NCBI RefSeq assembly: GCF_003944755.1
Contig: NZ_RWGU01000045.1
Span: forward strand, 1-64,000
DNA length: 64,000 nt
DNA from: Rhodovulum robiginosum
GTDB taxonomy: Bacteria; Pseudomonadota; Alphaproteobacteria; Rhodobacterales; Rhodobacteraceae
Direction of reading: 5' to 3'
Position numbers and translations under genes: made by a program
Part shown: one piece after another, positions 15,641 to 26,930 of the stretch
Position numbering within the stretch: the first letter of the stretch is position 1
Layout of the letters: each line of letters opens with the position of its first letter
Notes under the pieces: model-generated
What the model was told of the DNA's origin: nothing
The model's database searches: none
The model's input: only the letters and a program-made list of their open reading frames with translations

Positions 15641-16990
15641 ATGACCATTTCGAAACTGACGCGCCGCGGCGTGATCAAGACCGGGGCCGTGACCGGTGCC
15701 GGCCTCGCGCTGCCGACGATCTTCACGTCGGCCGCTTCGGCGTTCACCAACGAGCCCACCGGCAGCACCGTGACGCTGGGCTTCAACGTTCCGCAGACCG
15801 GCCCCTACGCCGACGAAGGCCTCGACGAGCTTCGCGCCCAGGAACTGGCCGTCGAGCACATCAACGGCATGGGCGACGGCGGCATGCTGAACACCTTCAG
15901 CTCCAAGGTGCTGGACGGCACCGGCATCATGGGCAAGAAGGTCGAGTTCGTGACCGGCGACACCCAGACCAAGTCGGACGCCGCGCGCGCCAGCGCCAAG
16001 TCGATGATCGAGAAGGACGGCGTGGTCATGATCAACGGCGGCTCGTCCTCGGGCGTTGCCATCGCGGTGCAGGGCCTCTGCCAGGAGGCGGGCATCATCT
16101 TCATGGCCGGCCTGACCCACTCGAACGACACCACCGGCAAGGACCGCAAGGCCAACGGCTTCCGTCACTTCTTTAACGCCTACATGTCCGGCGCCGCGCT
16201 GGGCCCGGTGCTTGAGAAAGCCTACGGCACCGACCGCCGCGCCTACCACCTGACCGCCGACTACACCTGGGGCTACACCCAGGAGGCGTCGATCCAGGCC
16301 TCGACCGAGGCGCTGGGCTGGGAAACCGTCAACAAGGTCAAGACCCCGGTCGGCGCCGGCGACTTCTCGTCCTACATCACGCCGGTCCTGCAGTCGGGCG
16401 CCGACGTGCTGATCCTGAACCACTACGGCGGCGACATGATCAACTCGATCACCCAGGCGGTTCAGTTCGGCCTGCGCGACAAGCAGGTGAACGGCAAGAA
16501 CTTCGAGATCGTCGTGCCGCTCTACTCCGAGCTGATGGCCGAAGGTGCCGGCGAGAACATCAAGGGCGTCTACGGCTCGATGAACTGGAACTGGCAGTTG
16601 CAGGACGCGGGCACCAAGGCCTTCGTCAAGTCGTTCGGCGAGAAGTACGGCCGTCCGCCGTCGAACTCGGCGCACACCTGCTACGTGCAGACCCTGCTCT
16701 ATGCCGACGCGGTGACCCGTGCGGGTTCGTTCGCCCCCTGCGCCGTGGCCGAAGCCCTGGAAGGCTTCGAGTTCGACGGCATGGGCAACGGTCCGACGCT
16801 CTACCGCGCCGACGACCACCAGTGCTTCAAGGACGTGCTGGTCATGAAGGGCAAGGACAACCCCTCGACCGAGTTCGACATCCTCGAAGTGGTCGAAGTC
16901 ACCCCGCGCGCCCAGGTCGAGTACGCCCCGGACCACGAGATGTTTGGCGGCGGCGAGGCCTCTCTCGGCGAGTGCAACAACGGCGCCTAA
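15641..16990 (+). CDS. HAAT-type ABC transporter substrate-binding protein (Tat signal)
   Basis: A 449-residue periplasmic protein. The N-terminus (TRRGVIKTGAVTGAG, Arg-Arg at 8-9, then a hydrophobic stretch to about residue 35) is a twin-arginine signal, so it is exported folded. The rest is a Peripla_BP_6 (branched-chain amino acid/amide type) binding protein with GFNVPQTGPYADEG near the start. ATG 15641 has GGGAGGA 6 bases upstream; the ATG at 15635 sits too close to it. It heads an operon of two permeases and two ATPases. The class carries branched-chain amino acids, urea, amides and aromatic acids. The adjacent ScfR-type regulator and acs make a short carboxylate a plausible ligand. Confidence 0.9.
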   Translation: MTISKLTRRGVIKTGAVTGAGLALPTIFTSAASAFTNEPTGSTVTLGFNVPQTGPYADEGLDELRAQELAVEHINGMGDGGMLNTFSSKVLDGTGIMGKKVEFVTGDTQTKSDAARASAKSMIEKDGVVMINGGSSSGVAIAVQGLCQEAGIIFMAGLTHSNDTTGKDRKANGFRHFFNAYMSGAALGPVLEKAYGTDRRAYHLTADYTWGYTQEASIQASTEALGWETVNKVKTPVGAGDFSSYITPVLQSGADVLILNHYGGDMINSITQAVQFGLRDKQVNGKNFEIVVPLYSELMAEGAGENIKGVYGSMNWNWQLQDAGTKAFVKSFGEKYGRPPSNSAHTCYVQTLLYADAVTRAGSFAPCAVAEALEGFEFDGMGNGPTLYRADDHQCFKDVLVMKGKDNPSTEFDILEVVEVTPRAQVEYAPDHEMFGGGEASLGECNNGA

Positions 16991-17011
16991 GCCGTTGAGC
17001 TGAAAACCATT

Positions 17012-17040
17012 GCCGGTCGCGCCTGCACGGCGCGACCGGC
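17012..17040 (+). promoter_or_regulatory. Intercistronic 12-bp hairpin between binding protein and permease genes
   Basis: GCCGGTCGCGCC (17012-17023) pairs perfectly with GGCGCGACCGGC (17029-17040) around TGCAC. No U-run follows, so it is not a typical terminator. Such hairpins after binding-protein genes stabilise the upstream mRNA against 3' decay and raise binding protein over membrane components. Confidence 0.65.
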
Positions 17041-17093
17041 GCGTTCCCGGGCACGCCAAGCCGTCGGACCCCTCAAAAAAATCGGGTGGGAAA

Positions 17094-18125
17094 ATGGAAG
17101 CCATTCTTCTGCAAATCCTGAACGGGCTCGACAAGGGCTCTGCCTATGCGCTGATCGCGCTGGGACTTACGCTGATCTTCGGCACCCTCGGTGTCGTCAA
17201 CTTCGCGCATGGCGCGCTGTTCATGATCGGGGCGTTCTGCGCCGTGGTCATGCAGCGGCTGCTGGGCCTGTCATTCGATCAGGTCGACCCCTCCAAGACC
17301 GACTTCCTGGGCAACCCGCTGGTGGTGCAGATGCCCTATGTGGAAAAATGGTTCGGCCCCGAGATCGGCGCCGCGATCATCGACTGGTCGGTGCCGCTGG
17401 CGATCTTTCTGGCGATCCCGGTGATGATCGCGCTCGGCTTCGCAATGGAGCGCGGTCTGATCAAGCACTTCTACAAGCGCCCCCATGCCGACCAGATCCT
17501 CGTGACCTTCGGCCTGGCCATCGTGCTGCAGGAGATCATCAAGTATTTCTTCGGCGCCAACCCGATCCAGTCCGCATCGCCCGAGGCGTTTGCCGGCTCG
17601 TTCGACTTCGGCGTGCTGCTGGGCTTTGACCCGAACGTCATCATCTACCCCTACTGGCGGATGGTCTATTTCCTCTTCGCCGCGCTCATCATCGGCGGGG
17701 TCTTCGCCTTCCTGCAATTCACCACTTTCGGCATGGTGGTGCGCGCGGGCATGGCCGACCGGGAAACCGTGGGCCTGCTGGGCATCAACATCGACCGCCG
17801 CTTTACCATCATGTTCGGGCTGGCCGCCGCCGTGGCGGGCCTGGCGGGCGTGATGTACACGCCGATCCTGTCGCCAAACTATCACATGGGCATGGAATTC
17901 CTCGTGCTCAGCTTCGTGGTGGTCGTGGTCGGCGGCATGGGCTCGCTGCCCGGCGCCGTGCTGGCGGGTTTCCTGCTGGGCATCCTGCAGAGCTTTGCCT
18001 CGATGAATGAGATCAAGAGCGTGATCCCCGGCATCGACCAGGTGATCATCTACCTCATCGCCATCCTTATCTTGCTGACGCGTCCCCGTGGCCTGATGGG
18101 CCGCAAGGGCGTGATGGAGGACTAA
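17094..18125 (+). CDS. HAAT ABC transporter permease (LivH type)
   Basis: A 343-residue inner-membrane permease of the LivH family. It begins [20 protein letters not shown], the characteristic first helix, with further helices throughout and the family motif [20 protein letters not shown] before a C-terminal [13 protein letters not shown] loop that contacts the ATPases. ATG 17094 follows GGGTGGGA; the in-frame extension to 17010 crosses the intercistronic hairpin and is unlikely. It is 4 bp from the next gene. It pairs with the LivM-type permease to form the translocation pore. Confidence 0.92.
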   Translation: MEAILLQILNGLDKGSAYALIALGLTLIFGTLGVVNFAHGALFMIGAFCAVVMQRLLGLSFDQVDPSKTDFLGNPLVVQMPYVEKWFGPEIGAAIIDWSVPLAIFLAIPVMIALGFAMERGLIKHFYKRPHADQILVTFGLAIVLQEIIKYFFGANPIQSASPEAFAGSFDFGVLLGFDPNVIIYPYWRMVYFLFAALIIGGVFAFLQFTTFGMVVRAGMADRETVGLLGINIDRRFTIMFGLAAAVAGLAGVMYTPILSPNYHMGMEFLVLSFVVVVVGGMGSLPGAVLAGFLLGILQSFASMNEIKSVIPGIDQVIIYLIAILILLTRPRGLMGRKGVMED

Positions 18126-18129
18126 TCCT

Positions 18130-19341
18130 ATGTTTGGACTGAGCGCAAAAGACACCCGGTTCCTCCTGATCGTCATGTTCCTGACGCTGGCGACGCCGAT
18201 CTTGCTGCAACCCTTCCCGGAAAACTCGGCGATGGCGCAGTTCAACGCGGGCTACCCGGACCTGATGCAGAAATTCGCCATCTTCGGCATCTTCGCGATC
18301 GGCTTCAACATCCTGTTCGGGCTGACCGGCTATCTCTCGTTCGGCCACGCGGCCTTCCTGGGGGTCGGGTCCTACACGGTGGTCTGGATGTACAAGCTTC
18401 TCAGCTACAACATCCTGCCGGGGCTGATCCTGTCGATCATCATCTCGGGGCTCTTCGCGCTGCTGATCGGCTTCATCTCGCTGCGCCGGTCGGGGATCTA
18501 CTTCTCGATCCTCACGCTGGCCTTCGCGCAGATGTCCTACAACCTGGCCTACTCGGTGCTGACGCCGATCACCAACGGCGAAACCGGCCTGCAGGTCTAC
18601 AGCAACGACCCGCAGATGCTGGCGGGCGCCAACGCACCGACCAGCCCGCACCTGTTCGGCATCGTGATGCGCGAGTCGAGCGAGTTCGCCGTGGGCGGCT
18701 GGGTGTTCACCTTCAACAACGGCTATTACTTCTGCGCCATCATCGCGATCCTCGCCTTCTACCTCTCGATGCGGATCTTCCGCTCGCCCTTCGGCATGAT
18801 GCTGCGTGCGATCAAGACCAACCAGACCCGGCTCAACTACACCGGCCTGAACCCGCGCCCCTACACTCTGGCGGCGTTCGTGATCTCGGGCATGTATGCC
18901 GGGCTTGCCGGCGGCCTGCTGGCGGCGATGGACCCATTGGCCGGGGCCGAGCGGATGCAGTGGACCGCGTCGGGCGAGGTCGTTCTGATGACGATCCTCG
19001 GCGGGGCCGGCACGCTGATGGGCCCGGTTCTGGGCGCAGGCTTCATCAAGTATTTCGAGAACATCTTCTCGAAGATCAACGACAACGTCCTGCATAGCTG
19101 GTTCGCGTTCATGCCCGACGGGATGGAAGACTTCCTGGTCGCGCTGGTCCATCCCTTCGTGGGCAAGGGCTGGCACCTGACGCTCGGCATCCTGTTCATG
19201 ATGGTGGTCATCTTCCTGCCTGGCGGCCTTGTCGAGGGGATGCAGCGCATCAGCCGTCTGTTCCGCCGCAAGAAGGCGACCAAGCCCGGCGGACCGGACC
19301 ACGAGCATCACCCGAAACCCGCGCCGCACGTGGCCGAATAA
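18130..19341 (+). CDS. HAAT ABC transporter permease (LivM type)
   Basis: A 403-residue LivM-family permease with about ten membrane helices. Signature regions include [20 protein letters not shown], the [19 protein letters not shown] segment, and [16 protein letters not shown] near the C-terminus. The last about 25 residues are charged and histidine-rich ([19 protein letters not shown]), a cytoplasmic tail of unknown role. It begins 4 bp after the LivH-type gene and is followed 13 bp later by the first ATPase, so the operon is tightly packed. Confidence 0.92.
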   Translation: MFGLSAKDTRFLLIVMFLTLATPILLQPFPENSAMAQFNAGYPDLMQKFAIFGIFAIGFNILFGLTGYLSFGHAAFLGVGSYTVVWMYKLLSYNILPGLILSIIISGLFALLIGFISLRRSGIYFSILTLAFAQMSYNLAYSVLTPITNGETGLQVYSNDPQMLAGANAPTSPHLFGIVMRESSEFAVGGWVFTFNNGYYFCAIIAILAFYLSMRIFRSPFGMMLRAIKTNQTRLNYTGLNPRPYTLAAFVISGMYAGLAGGLLAAMDPLAGAERMQWTASGEVVLMTILGGAGTLMGPVLGAGFIKYFENIFSKINDNVLHSWFAFMPDGMEDFLVALVHPFVGKGWHLTLGILFMMVVIFLPGGLVEGMQRISRLFRRKKATKPGGPDHEHHPKPAPHVAE

Positions 19342-19354
19342 GGAGGGCTGAGAG

Positions 19355-20113
19355 ATGGGTATTCTCGAAGTCAAAGGCGTCAACAAGCGCTTCGGCGGGC
19401 TTCAGGCACTAGGCGATGTGAACCTCTCGGTCGTCGAGAACACGGTCCATGCGATCATCGGGCCGAACGGTGCGGGCAAGTCGACCCTGCTGAACTGTTT
19501 GGTGGGCAAGCTGATCCCCGACACCGGGTCGGTCATGTTCGACGGCCAGTCGGTGCTGGGGCGCAAGCCGCACGAGATCAACCAGATGGGCATTTCCCGC
19601 GTGTTCCAGACGCCCGAGATCTTCGGCGATCTGACGGTGCTGGAGAACGTGCTGATCCCCTGCTTTGCCAAGCGCGACGGGTCGTTCCGGATGCATGCAT
19701 TCGAAACCGTGGCCGCCGAGAAGGACATGGTGGACAAGGCCATGCACATGCTGGACGACGTGAGCATGGCCGACAAAAAGGACATGCACGCCGCGTCGCT
19801 GTCGCGCGGCGACAAGCGGCGTCTCGAAATGGCAATGTGCCTGGTGCAGGAGCCCAAGCTGTTGCTGCTCGACGAGCCGACCGCCGGCATGGCGCGCGCC
19901 GACACCAACAACACGATCGCCCTCTTGAAGGAGATCAACAAGAAACGCGCCATTACCATGGCCATCATCGAGCACGACATGCACGTCGTGTTCAGCCTCG
20001 CCGACCGCATCACCGTGCTGGCCCAGGGAACACCGCTGGTCGAGGACGTGCCGGAGAAGATCAAGGGGCATCCCAAGGTGCAGGAAGCCTATCTCGGCCA
20101 ATCCCACGGTTAA
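19355..20113 (+). CDS. HAAT ABC transporter ATPase (LivG type)
   Basis: A 252-residue nucleotide-binding subunit with Walker A GPNGAGKST, Q-loop region RVFQTPEIF, a signature LSRGDKRRLE in place of the usual LSGGQ, Walker B LLLLDEPTAGMARADT, and switch His in IEHDMHVVFSLADR. The Gly-to-Arg change in the signature (LSRGD) is seen in some LivG-type subunits of carboxylate/urea-like transporters and need not abolish activity. ATG 19355 follows AAGGAGGG. It works as a heterodimer with the LivF-type ATPase 12 bp downstream. Confidence 0.92.
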   Translation: MGILEVKGVNKRFGGLQALGDVNLSVVENTVHAIIGPNGAGKSTLLNCLVGKLIPDTGSVMFDGQSVLGRKPHEINQMGISRVFQTPEIFGDLTVLENVLIPCFAKRDGSFRMHAFETVAAEKDMVDKAMHMLDDVSMADKKDMHAASLSRGDKRRLEMAMCLVQEPKLLLLDEPTAGMARADTNNTIALLKEINKKRAITMAIIEHDMHVVFSLADRITVLAQGTPLVEDVPEKIKGHPKVQEAYLGQSHG

Positions 20114-20125
20114 GGAGGAGCGGAC

Positions 20126-20881
<756 letters not shown>

Positions 20882-20889
20882 GCCGGGCA

Positions 20890-20913
20890 CGCCCCGCCCC
20901 GGCGGGGCGTTTT
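20890..20913 (+). terminator. Intrinsic terminator after the ABC operon
   Basis: CGCCCCG (20890-20896) pairs with CGGGGCG (20903-20909) and is followed by TTTT. It lies just past the LivF-type stop and 37 bp before acs, so acs may depend on read-through or its own promoter. Confidence 0.7.
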
Positions 20914-20949
20914 CACGAATAGGTCCACCCAGTCAAAGGGATCACGGAG

Positions 20950-22899
<1,950 letters not shown>

Positions 22900-22910
22900 C
22901 GGCCGATCTG

Positions 22911-22937
22911 CGGGCGGCCCCGGCGGGCCGCCCGTTT
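22911..22937 (+). terminator. Intrinsic terminator after acs
   Basis: A perfect 10-bp stem, CGGGCGGCCC (22911-22920) with GGGCCGCCCG (22925-22934) and a CGGC loop, is followed by TTT, 12 bp past the acs stop. It also lies just beyond the end of the convergent lipoprotein gene. Confidence 0.7.
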
Positions 22938-22942
22938 CCGCC

Positions 22943-23095
22943 TCAGATCGCGGGCGGCGTGACGTCGGCGCATTGGCTGATATCGCCAAGGCCGGGCTCG
23001 CATTCGCCGATCTCTTCCTCGATCTCGTCGGCACAGGCCGCGACGAAGGCCGCCAGCACCAGCGGGGCCAAACCCCAATGCCTGAATTTGCGCAT
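22943..23095 (-). CDS. Small predicted lipoprotein (50 residues) behind an FNR box
   Basis: A 50-codon gene. ATG 23095 is preceded by AAGGGAG at good spacing. The product starts MRKFRHWGLAPLVLAAFVAA, then Cys21, a basic n-region, hydrophobic stretch and lipobox-like FVAAC. The mature part is acidic (ADEIEEEIGECEP) with two more cysteines (C32, C42) that could form a disulfide. It fits a secreted, lipid-anchored periplasmic peptide of unknown function. A perfect FNR box sits 73-86 bp upstream, at the distance expected for a class II FNR-activated promoter. It converges on acs. Confidence 0.75.
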   Translation of the reverse strand: MRKFRHWGLAPLVLAAFVAACADEIEEEIGECEPGLGDISQCADVTPPAI

Positions 23096-23167
23096 CTTCG
23101 GTCTCCCTTTGCGGCGGGCACACCCGCGCTCGCAAAACGAAACTATGCCGTTCAGGTTGTGCCCGAC

Positions 23168-23181
23168 TTGATCGGGATCAA
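23168..23181 (-). promoter_or_regulatory. Perfect FNR/FnrL box TTGAT-CGGG-ATCAA
   Basis: An exact match to the TTGAT-N4-ATCAA consensus, overlapping the stop codon of the acyl-CoA ligase gene. The box centre is 79.5 bp from the lipoprotein ATG. With a transcription start near 23133 the centre is at -41.5, and a -10-like TAGTTT/CATAGT lies at about 23140-23147. This is class II FNR geometry. Confidence 0.65.
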
Positions 23182-24701
23182 TCCCGGCCTTCGGCCAGCT
23201 GGGCGCGCAAGTCGGTTTTCAACACCTTGCCGTAATTGTTCTTCGGCAGTTCAGCGATGGCCAGGTAGGCCTTAGGCCGTTTGAACCGGGCGATGCTGTC
23301 CAGGCACAGCGCGTCCAGCGCCGTGGGGTCCAGCCCCCTGCCCGCGCGCGGCACGACGAAGGCCACCACCTCTTCGCCCCAGTCCGGGTGGGGCCGGCCC
23401 ACCACGGCGGCCTCTTCCACGTCGGGGTGGCTCAGCAGCACCTCCTCCACCTCGCGGGGATAGACGTTGGACCCGCCCGAGATGATCATGTCTTTCGAGC
23501 GGTCGACCAAGGTGACATAGCCGTCGGCATCCATATGGCCCATGTCGCCCGTCATCAGCCAGCCGTTCACCAGCGTCTTGGCCGTCGCCGCCGGAGCCTG
23601 CCAGTAGCCCGGCATCACAGACTCGCCCCGCACCATGATCTCGCCGGCCTCTCCCGCCGGCAACGGGCGGCCCTCGGCATCGCCGATCCTGACCTCCACC
23701 ACGGATTGCGCCCGCCCCACCGAGGACAGGCGGTCGCGCCAACGCGGGTGGCCGCGGTCGGCCACGTCATGGCGCGACAGCGCGGTGATCGACATCGGGC
23801 ATTCGCCCTGCCCGTAGATCTGCACGAAGACCGGCCCGAAATGGTCGACCGCCTCGATGATGTCGGCCAGGTACATCGGCCCGCCGGCATAGACGACGGT
23901 CCTCAGCCCCTCGCCGGTCTCGCCGGTCTCTTTCGCGTGGCGCGTCATTCGCTTGACCATGGTCGGCGCGGCAAACATGTGGATGCTGCCGTGATGCCGC
24001 GCCAGGCTGAAGATCTCGGCCGGGTCGAAGCCGCCCGAGGGCGGAAAGACATGCCGCGCCCCCTTCAGCACATGCATCATGTTATAAAGCCCCGCCCCGT
24101 GGCTGAGCGGCGCGGCGTAAAGCGCGGCATCGTCCTGGCGCACCTCGTCGGCATCGGCGAAATAGCTCAGCGACATTGCCATCAGCATGCGGTGGGTCAT
24201 CACCACGCCCTTGGGCTTGCCGGTGGTGCCCGAGGTGTAGAAGAGCCAGGCCAGGTCTTCGGGGCCGCGCGGGTGCGGCGCGGCGAGCGGGGCGGCCTGT
24301 TGCAGGGCGGCATAGGCACCCGACGGCACCTCGACGATCTCGCATTGGGCGCCGGCCTCGCGCAGCGCCGCGGCATGGCCGGGCGTGGCGAAGGCCAGCC
24401 CGGCACCGGCGTTTTCGACGATCCAGGCCGCCTCGCGCCCGTGAAGCTTGGCGTTGATCGGCACCACCGCGGCCCCGGCATACCAGGCGCCGTATTGCAC
24501 GATCAGGTAATCGGGCACGTTGGCCATGAAGATCGCCACCCGGTCGCCCGGCGCCACGCCCCGCGCCGTCAGCGCCCCGCCCAGCCGCGCGGCGGCGGCA
24601 TCGAAGGCGGCGTAATCGGCCGCGCAATCGGTGCCGTGAAAAAGCGCGGGCGCAGCACCGCGAATGGACGCCGTGCGCGCCAGCCAAAGCGCCAGGTTCA
24701 T
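23178..24701 (-). CDS. AMP-forming acyl-CoA ligase
   Basis: A 507-residue member of the ANL superfamily: ATP-binding motif [13 protein letters not shown], adenylate motif YGQGECP, hinge RSKDMIISGGSNVYP and the C-terminal catalytic lysine in KNNYGKVLK. The enzyme joins a carboxylic acid to CoA with release of AMP and pyrophosphate. Sequence alone does not fix the acid. The usual bacterial choices are medium-chain fatty or aromatic acids, and malonate is possible next to a pathway producing malonate semialdehyde. ATG 24701 has a GGGAGGACAGAGG ribosome site; the upstream frame to 24827 is intergenic in character. It lies downstream of the pyrimidine operon but beyond its terminator. Confidence 0.88.
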   Translation of the reverse strand: MNLALWLARTASIRGAAPALFHGTDCAADYAAFDAAAARLGGALTARGVAPGDRVAIFMANVPDYLIVQYGAWYAGAAVVPINAKLHGREAAWIVENAGAGLAFATPGHAAALREAGAQCEIVEVPSGAYAALQQAAPLAAPHPRGPEDLAWLFYTSGTTGKPKGVVMTHRMLMAMSLSYFADADEVRQDDAALYAAPLSHGAGLYNMMHVLKGARHVFPPSGGFDPAEIFSLARHHGSIHMFAAPTMVKRMTRHAKETGETGEGLRTVVYAGGPMYLADIIEAVDHFGPVFVQIYGQGECPMSITALSRHDVADRGHPRWRDRLSSVGRAQSVVEVRIGDAEGRPLPAGEAGEIMVRGESVMPGYWQAPAATAKTLVNGWLMTGDMGHMDADGYVTLVDRSKDMIISGGSNVYPREVEEVLLSHPDVEEAAVVGRPHPDWGEEVVAFVVPRAGRGLDPTALDALCLDSIARFKRPKAYLAIAELPKNNYGKVLKTDLRAQLAEGRD

Positions 24702-24870
24702 CCTCTGTCCTCCCGTAGGGTCTGCGGCCCGTCGATGCGGAAAGAAAGCACTCGCGCGTGAGCGGATCAAGCGGGGCGTACGGGAATAGGGCCGCACCGC
24801 CCTTCGCCCAGACGTGCCGCTGCCCACAGGCTATGGCCCGGTGCGCACCCGGCTCTCTGCACCGATACCT

Positions 24871-24909
24871 GCAATAAGAAAACCGCCCCGCGGGTCTCCC
24901 GCGGGGCGG
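24871..24909 (-). terminator. Strong terminator at the end of the pyrimidine operon
   Basis: A perfect 12-bp GC stem, CCGCCCCGCGGG (24883-24894) with CCCGCGGGGCGG (24898-24909) and a 3-base loop, is followed on the minus strand by TTTTCTTATT. It ends 22 bp past the stop of the substrate-binding protein gene. Confidence 0.85.
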
Positions 24910-24930
24910 CCTGTCCGCGATGCGGGGCGT

Positions 24931-25917
24931 TTACTGCAGCGCCTCGTCGGTGATCGCGTGGGTCCACGCGCCCTCGGGCGCCTTGGTGATCACCGGATCC
25001 GAGCCGCCCGACAGCAGCGAGTCGACAGTGCGCTCGTAATCGGCCGGGTCCAGCGCCCCGTTCGAGCCGGCGGTCAGCTTGGCCACCTCGCCCATCATGC
25101 GGATCTGGTGCTTTTCGGTCTGCGCGCCGGTCTCGTCATACTCGAGCACGATCATCGCCGCGTCCTCGGGGTTTTCCTCGGCCCATTTCCAGCCCTTCAT
25201 CGAGGCCCGGACGAAACGCACCAGCTTGTCCACCTCGGTCGGGTCGTTGAGCTTTTCCTCCAGCACATAAAGCCCGTCTTCCAGCGTCGCCACGCCCTGA
25301 TCCTCGTATTTGAAGGTGATCAGCTCGTCGGCCGAGATGCCGGCGTCGATCACCTGCCAATACTCGTTGTAGGTCATGGTCGAGATGCAGTCGGCCTGCT
25401 TTTGCAAGAGCGGGTCGACGTTGAACCCCTGCTTGAGCACGGTCACACCCCCGTCCGAGCCGTCGGTCGGAATGCCCAGCTGGCTCATCCAGCTCAGGAA
25501 CGGGTACTCGTTTCCGAAGAACCAGACACCCAGCGTGCGGCCGGGAAAGTCATCGGGGCCGGTGATGCCGGTCTCTTTCAGGCAGGTCAGCATCATGCCC
25601 GAGCTCTTGAAGGGCTGGGCGATGTTGACAAGCGGCAGGCCCTTTTCCCGCGCGGCCAGCGCGGCGGGCATCCATTCCACCGTCACGTCGGCACCGCCGC
25701 CGGCGATCACCTGGGTGGGGGCGATGTCGGGCCCGCCGGGCTTGATCGTGACGTCGAGGTCCTCTTCCTCGTAGAACCCCTGTTCGAGCGCCACGTAATA
25801 GCCCGCGAACTGGGCCTGGGTGACCCACTTGAGCTGCAGGGTCAGATCGTCGGCGGCCTGCGCCGCACCCGCCCCCAGCGAAACCGCGGCCAGCGTGGTG
25901 ATGAATTTGGCTTTCAT
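24931..25917 (-). CDS. NMT1/THI5-type ABC substrate-binding protein, probably for a pyrimidine
   Basis: A 328-residue periplasmic binding protein with a Sec signal (MKAKFITTLAAVSLGAGAAQA, cleavage after AQA). The start of the mature chain (LQLKWVTQAQFAGYYVALEQ) and the GGPDIAPTQVIAGGGADV segment are typical of the THI5/NMT1 family, which binds pyrimidine-like molecules such as hydroxymethylpyrimidine precursors, riboflavin parts and related ring compounds. It is the last gene of an operon that also encodes all enzymes of reductive uracil/thymine breakdown, so uracil, thymine or dihydropyrimidine is the likely ligand. ATG 25917 follows AAGGAGGT. Confidence 0.88.
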   Translation of the reverse strand: MKAKFITTLAAVSLGAGAAQAADDLTLQLKWVTQAQFAGYYVALEQGFYEEEDLDVTIKPGGPDIAPTQVIAGGGADVTVEWMPAALAAREKGLPLVNIAQPFKSSGMMLTCLKETGITGPDDFPGRTLGVWFFGNEYPFLSWMSQLGIPTDGSDGGVTVLKQGFNVDPLLQKQADCISTMTYNEYWQVIDAGISADELITFKYEDQGVATLEDGLYVLEEKLNDPTEVDKLVRFVRASMKGWKWAEENPEDAAMIVLEYDETGAQTEKHQIRMMGEVAKLTAGSNGALDPADYERTVDSLLSGGSDPVITKAPEGAWTHAITDEALQ

Positions 25918-25960
25918 GGTGTACCTCCTTGTTGTCATCAGTCGTTTTCTTTCTGGCGCC

Positions 25961-26806
25961 TCAGCCCCGCTGCGAGGGGTGCCAGAAGGTGACCCCCCGC
26001 TCGATGACGGCGACCAGCCCGTAAAAGGCCGAGCCCGCCAGCGCCGCTACGGCAATTTCCGCCCAGACCATGTCGAGCGCAAGCCGCCCGACCTCGGTCG
26101 AGATGCGAAACCCCATGCCCTTGATCGGGCTGCCGAAGAATTCGGCAACGATAGCCCCGATCAGGGCCAGCGTCGTCGAGATTTTCAGCCCGTTGAAAAT
26201 GAACGGCATCGCCGCGGGCAGGCGCAGCTTCATCAAGGTCTGGACGTAGCTGGCGGAATAGGTCTTCATCAGGTCCTTCTGCATCGCGCCCGCCGCGGCC
26301 AGCCCCTGCACGGTGTTCACCAGCATGGGAAAGAACACCATCGCCACCACCACGGCCGCCTTCGACTGCCAGTCGAAGCCGAACCACATCACCAGGATCG
26401 GCGCGGTGCCGATGATCGGCAGCGCCGCCACGAAATTGCCCACCGGCAACAGCCCCCGCTGCAGGAAGGGCGAGCGGTCCACCGCGATGGCCGTCGCCAC
26501 CCCCGCGGCGCAGCCGATAACATACCCCGTCAGCGCGCCCTTCAGGAAGGTCTGCACGAAATCGGTCCAGAGTATCGGCACGCTCGCCGCGATGCGCGCA
26601 CCGATGGCCGTCGGCGGCGGCAGGATCACGCCGGGCACCGACAGCCCGCGCACCAGCCCCTCCCAGACCACCAGCACGGTCAGCCCGAAAATCGCCGGCA
26701 CCGCCAGCCGCGCCGCCATGCTCTGCCGCCAGGGCTGCCGCGCGATCCAGACGTTCAGCATCCACGCCGCTGCCCAGAAGAGAAGTGCACCGACCAGCCA
26801 GATCAT
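25961..26806 (-). CDS. ABC transporter permease (SsuC/TauC-like), pyrimidine cluster
   Basis: A 281-residue BPD-type permease with about six helices (first at residues 1-20, last near 255-272). The EAA loop reads APILVMWFGFDWQSKAAVVV followed by VNTVQGLAAA. It is most like permeases of nitrate/taurine/thiamine-precursor importers that work with NMT1-type binding proteins. ATG 26806 was chosen at the first hydrophobic helix. It is 43 bp from the binding-protein gene and 124 bp from the second permease, within one operon. Confidence 0.88.
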   Translation of the reverse strand: MIWLVGALLFWAAAWMLNVWIARQPWRQSMAARLAVPAIFGLTVLVVWEGLVRGLSVPGVILPPPTAIGARIAASVPILWTDFVQTFLKGALTGYVIGCAAGVATAIAVDRSPFLQRGLLPVGNFVAALPIIGTAPILVMWFGFDWQSKAAVVVAMVFFPMLVNTVQGLAAAGAMQKDLMKTYSASYVQTLMKLRLPAAMPFIFNGLKISTTLALIGAIVAEFFGSPIKGMGFRISTEVGRLALDMVWAEIAVAALAGSAFYGLVAVIERGVTFWHPSQRG

Positions 26807-26930
26807 GCCGCCCCCCCATTGTGCCGACTGAAAACTACCCCAGCGGCCGCAATCGGGCGCGCCTTCGGTGCCAGCGCCAAGCGCGGCGGGCACGCACCCG
26901 CCAGCACGCCACCTATCCCAACCGCCGCGC

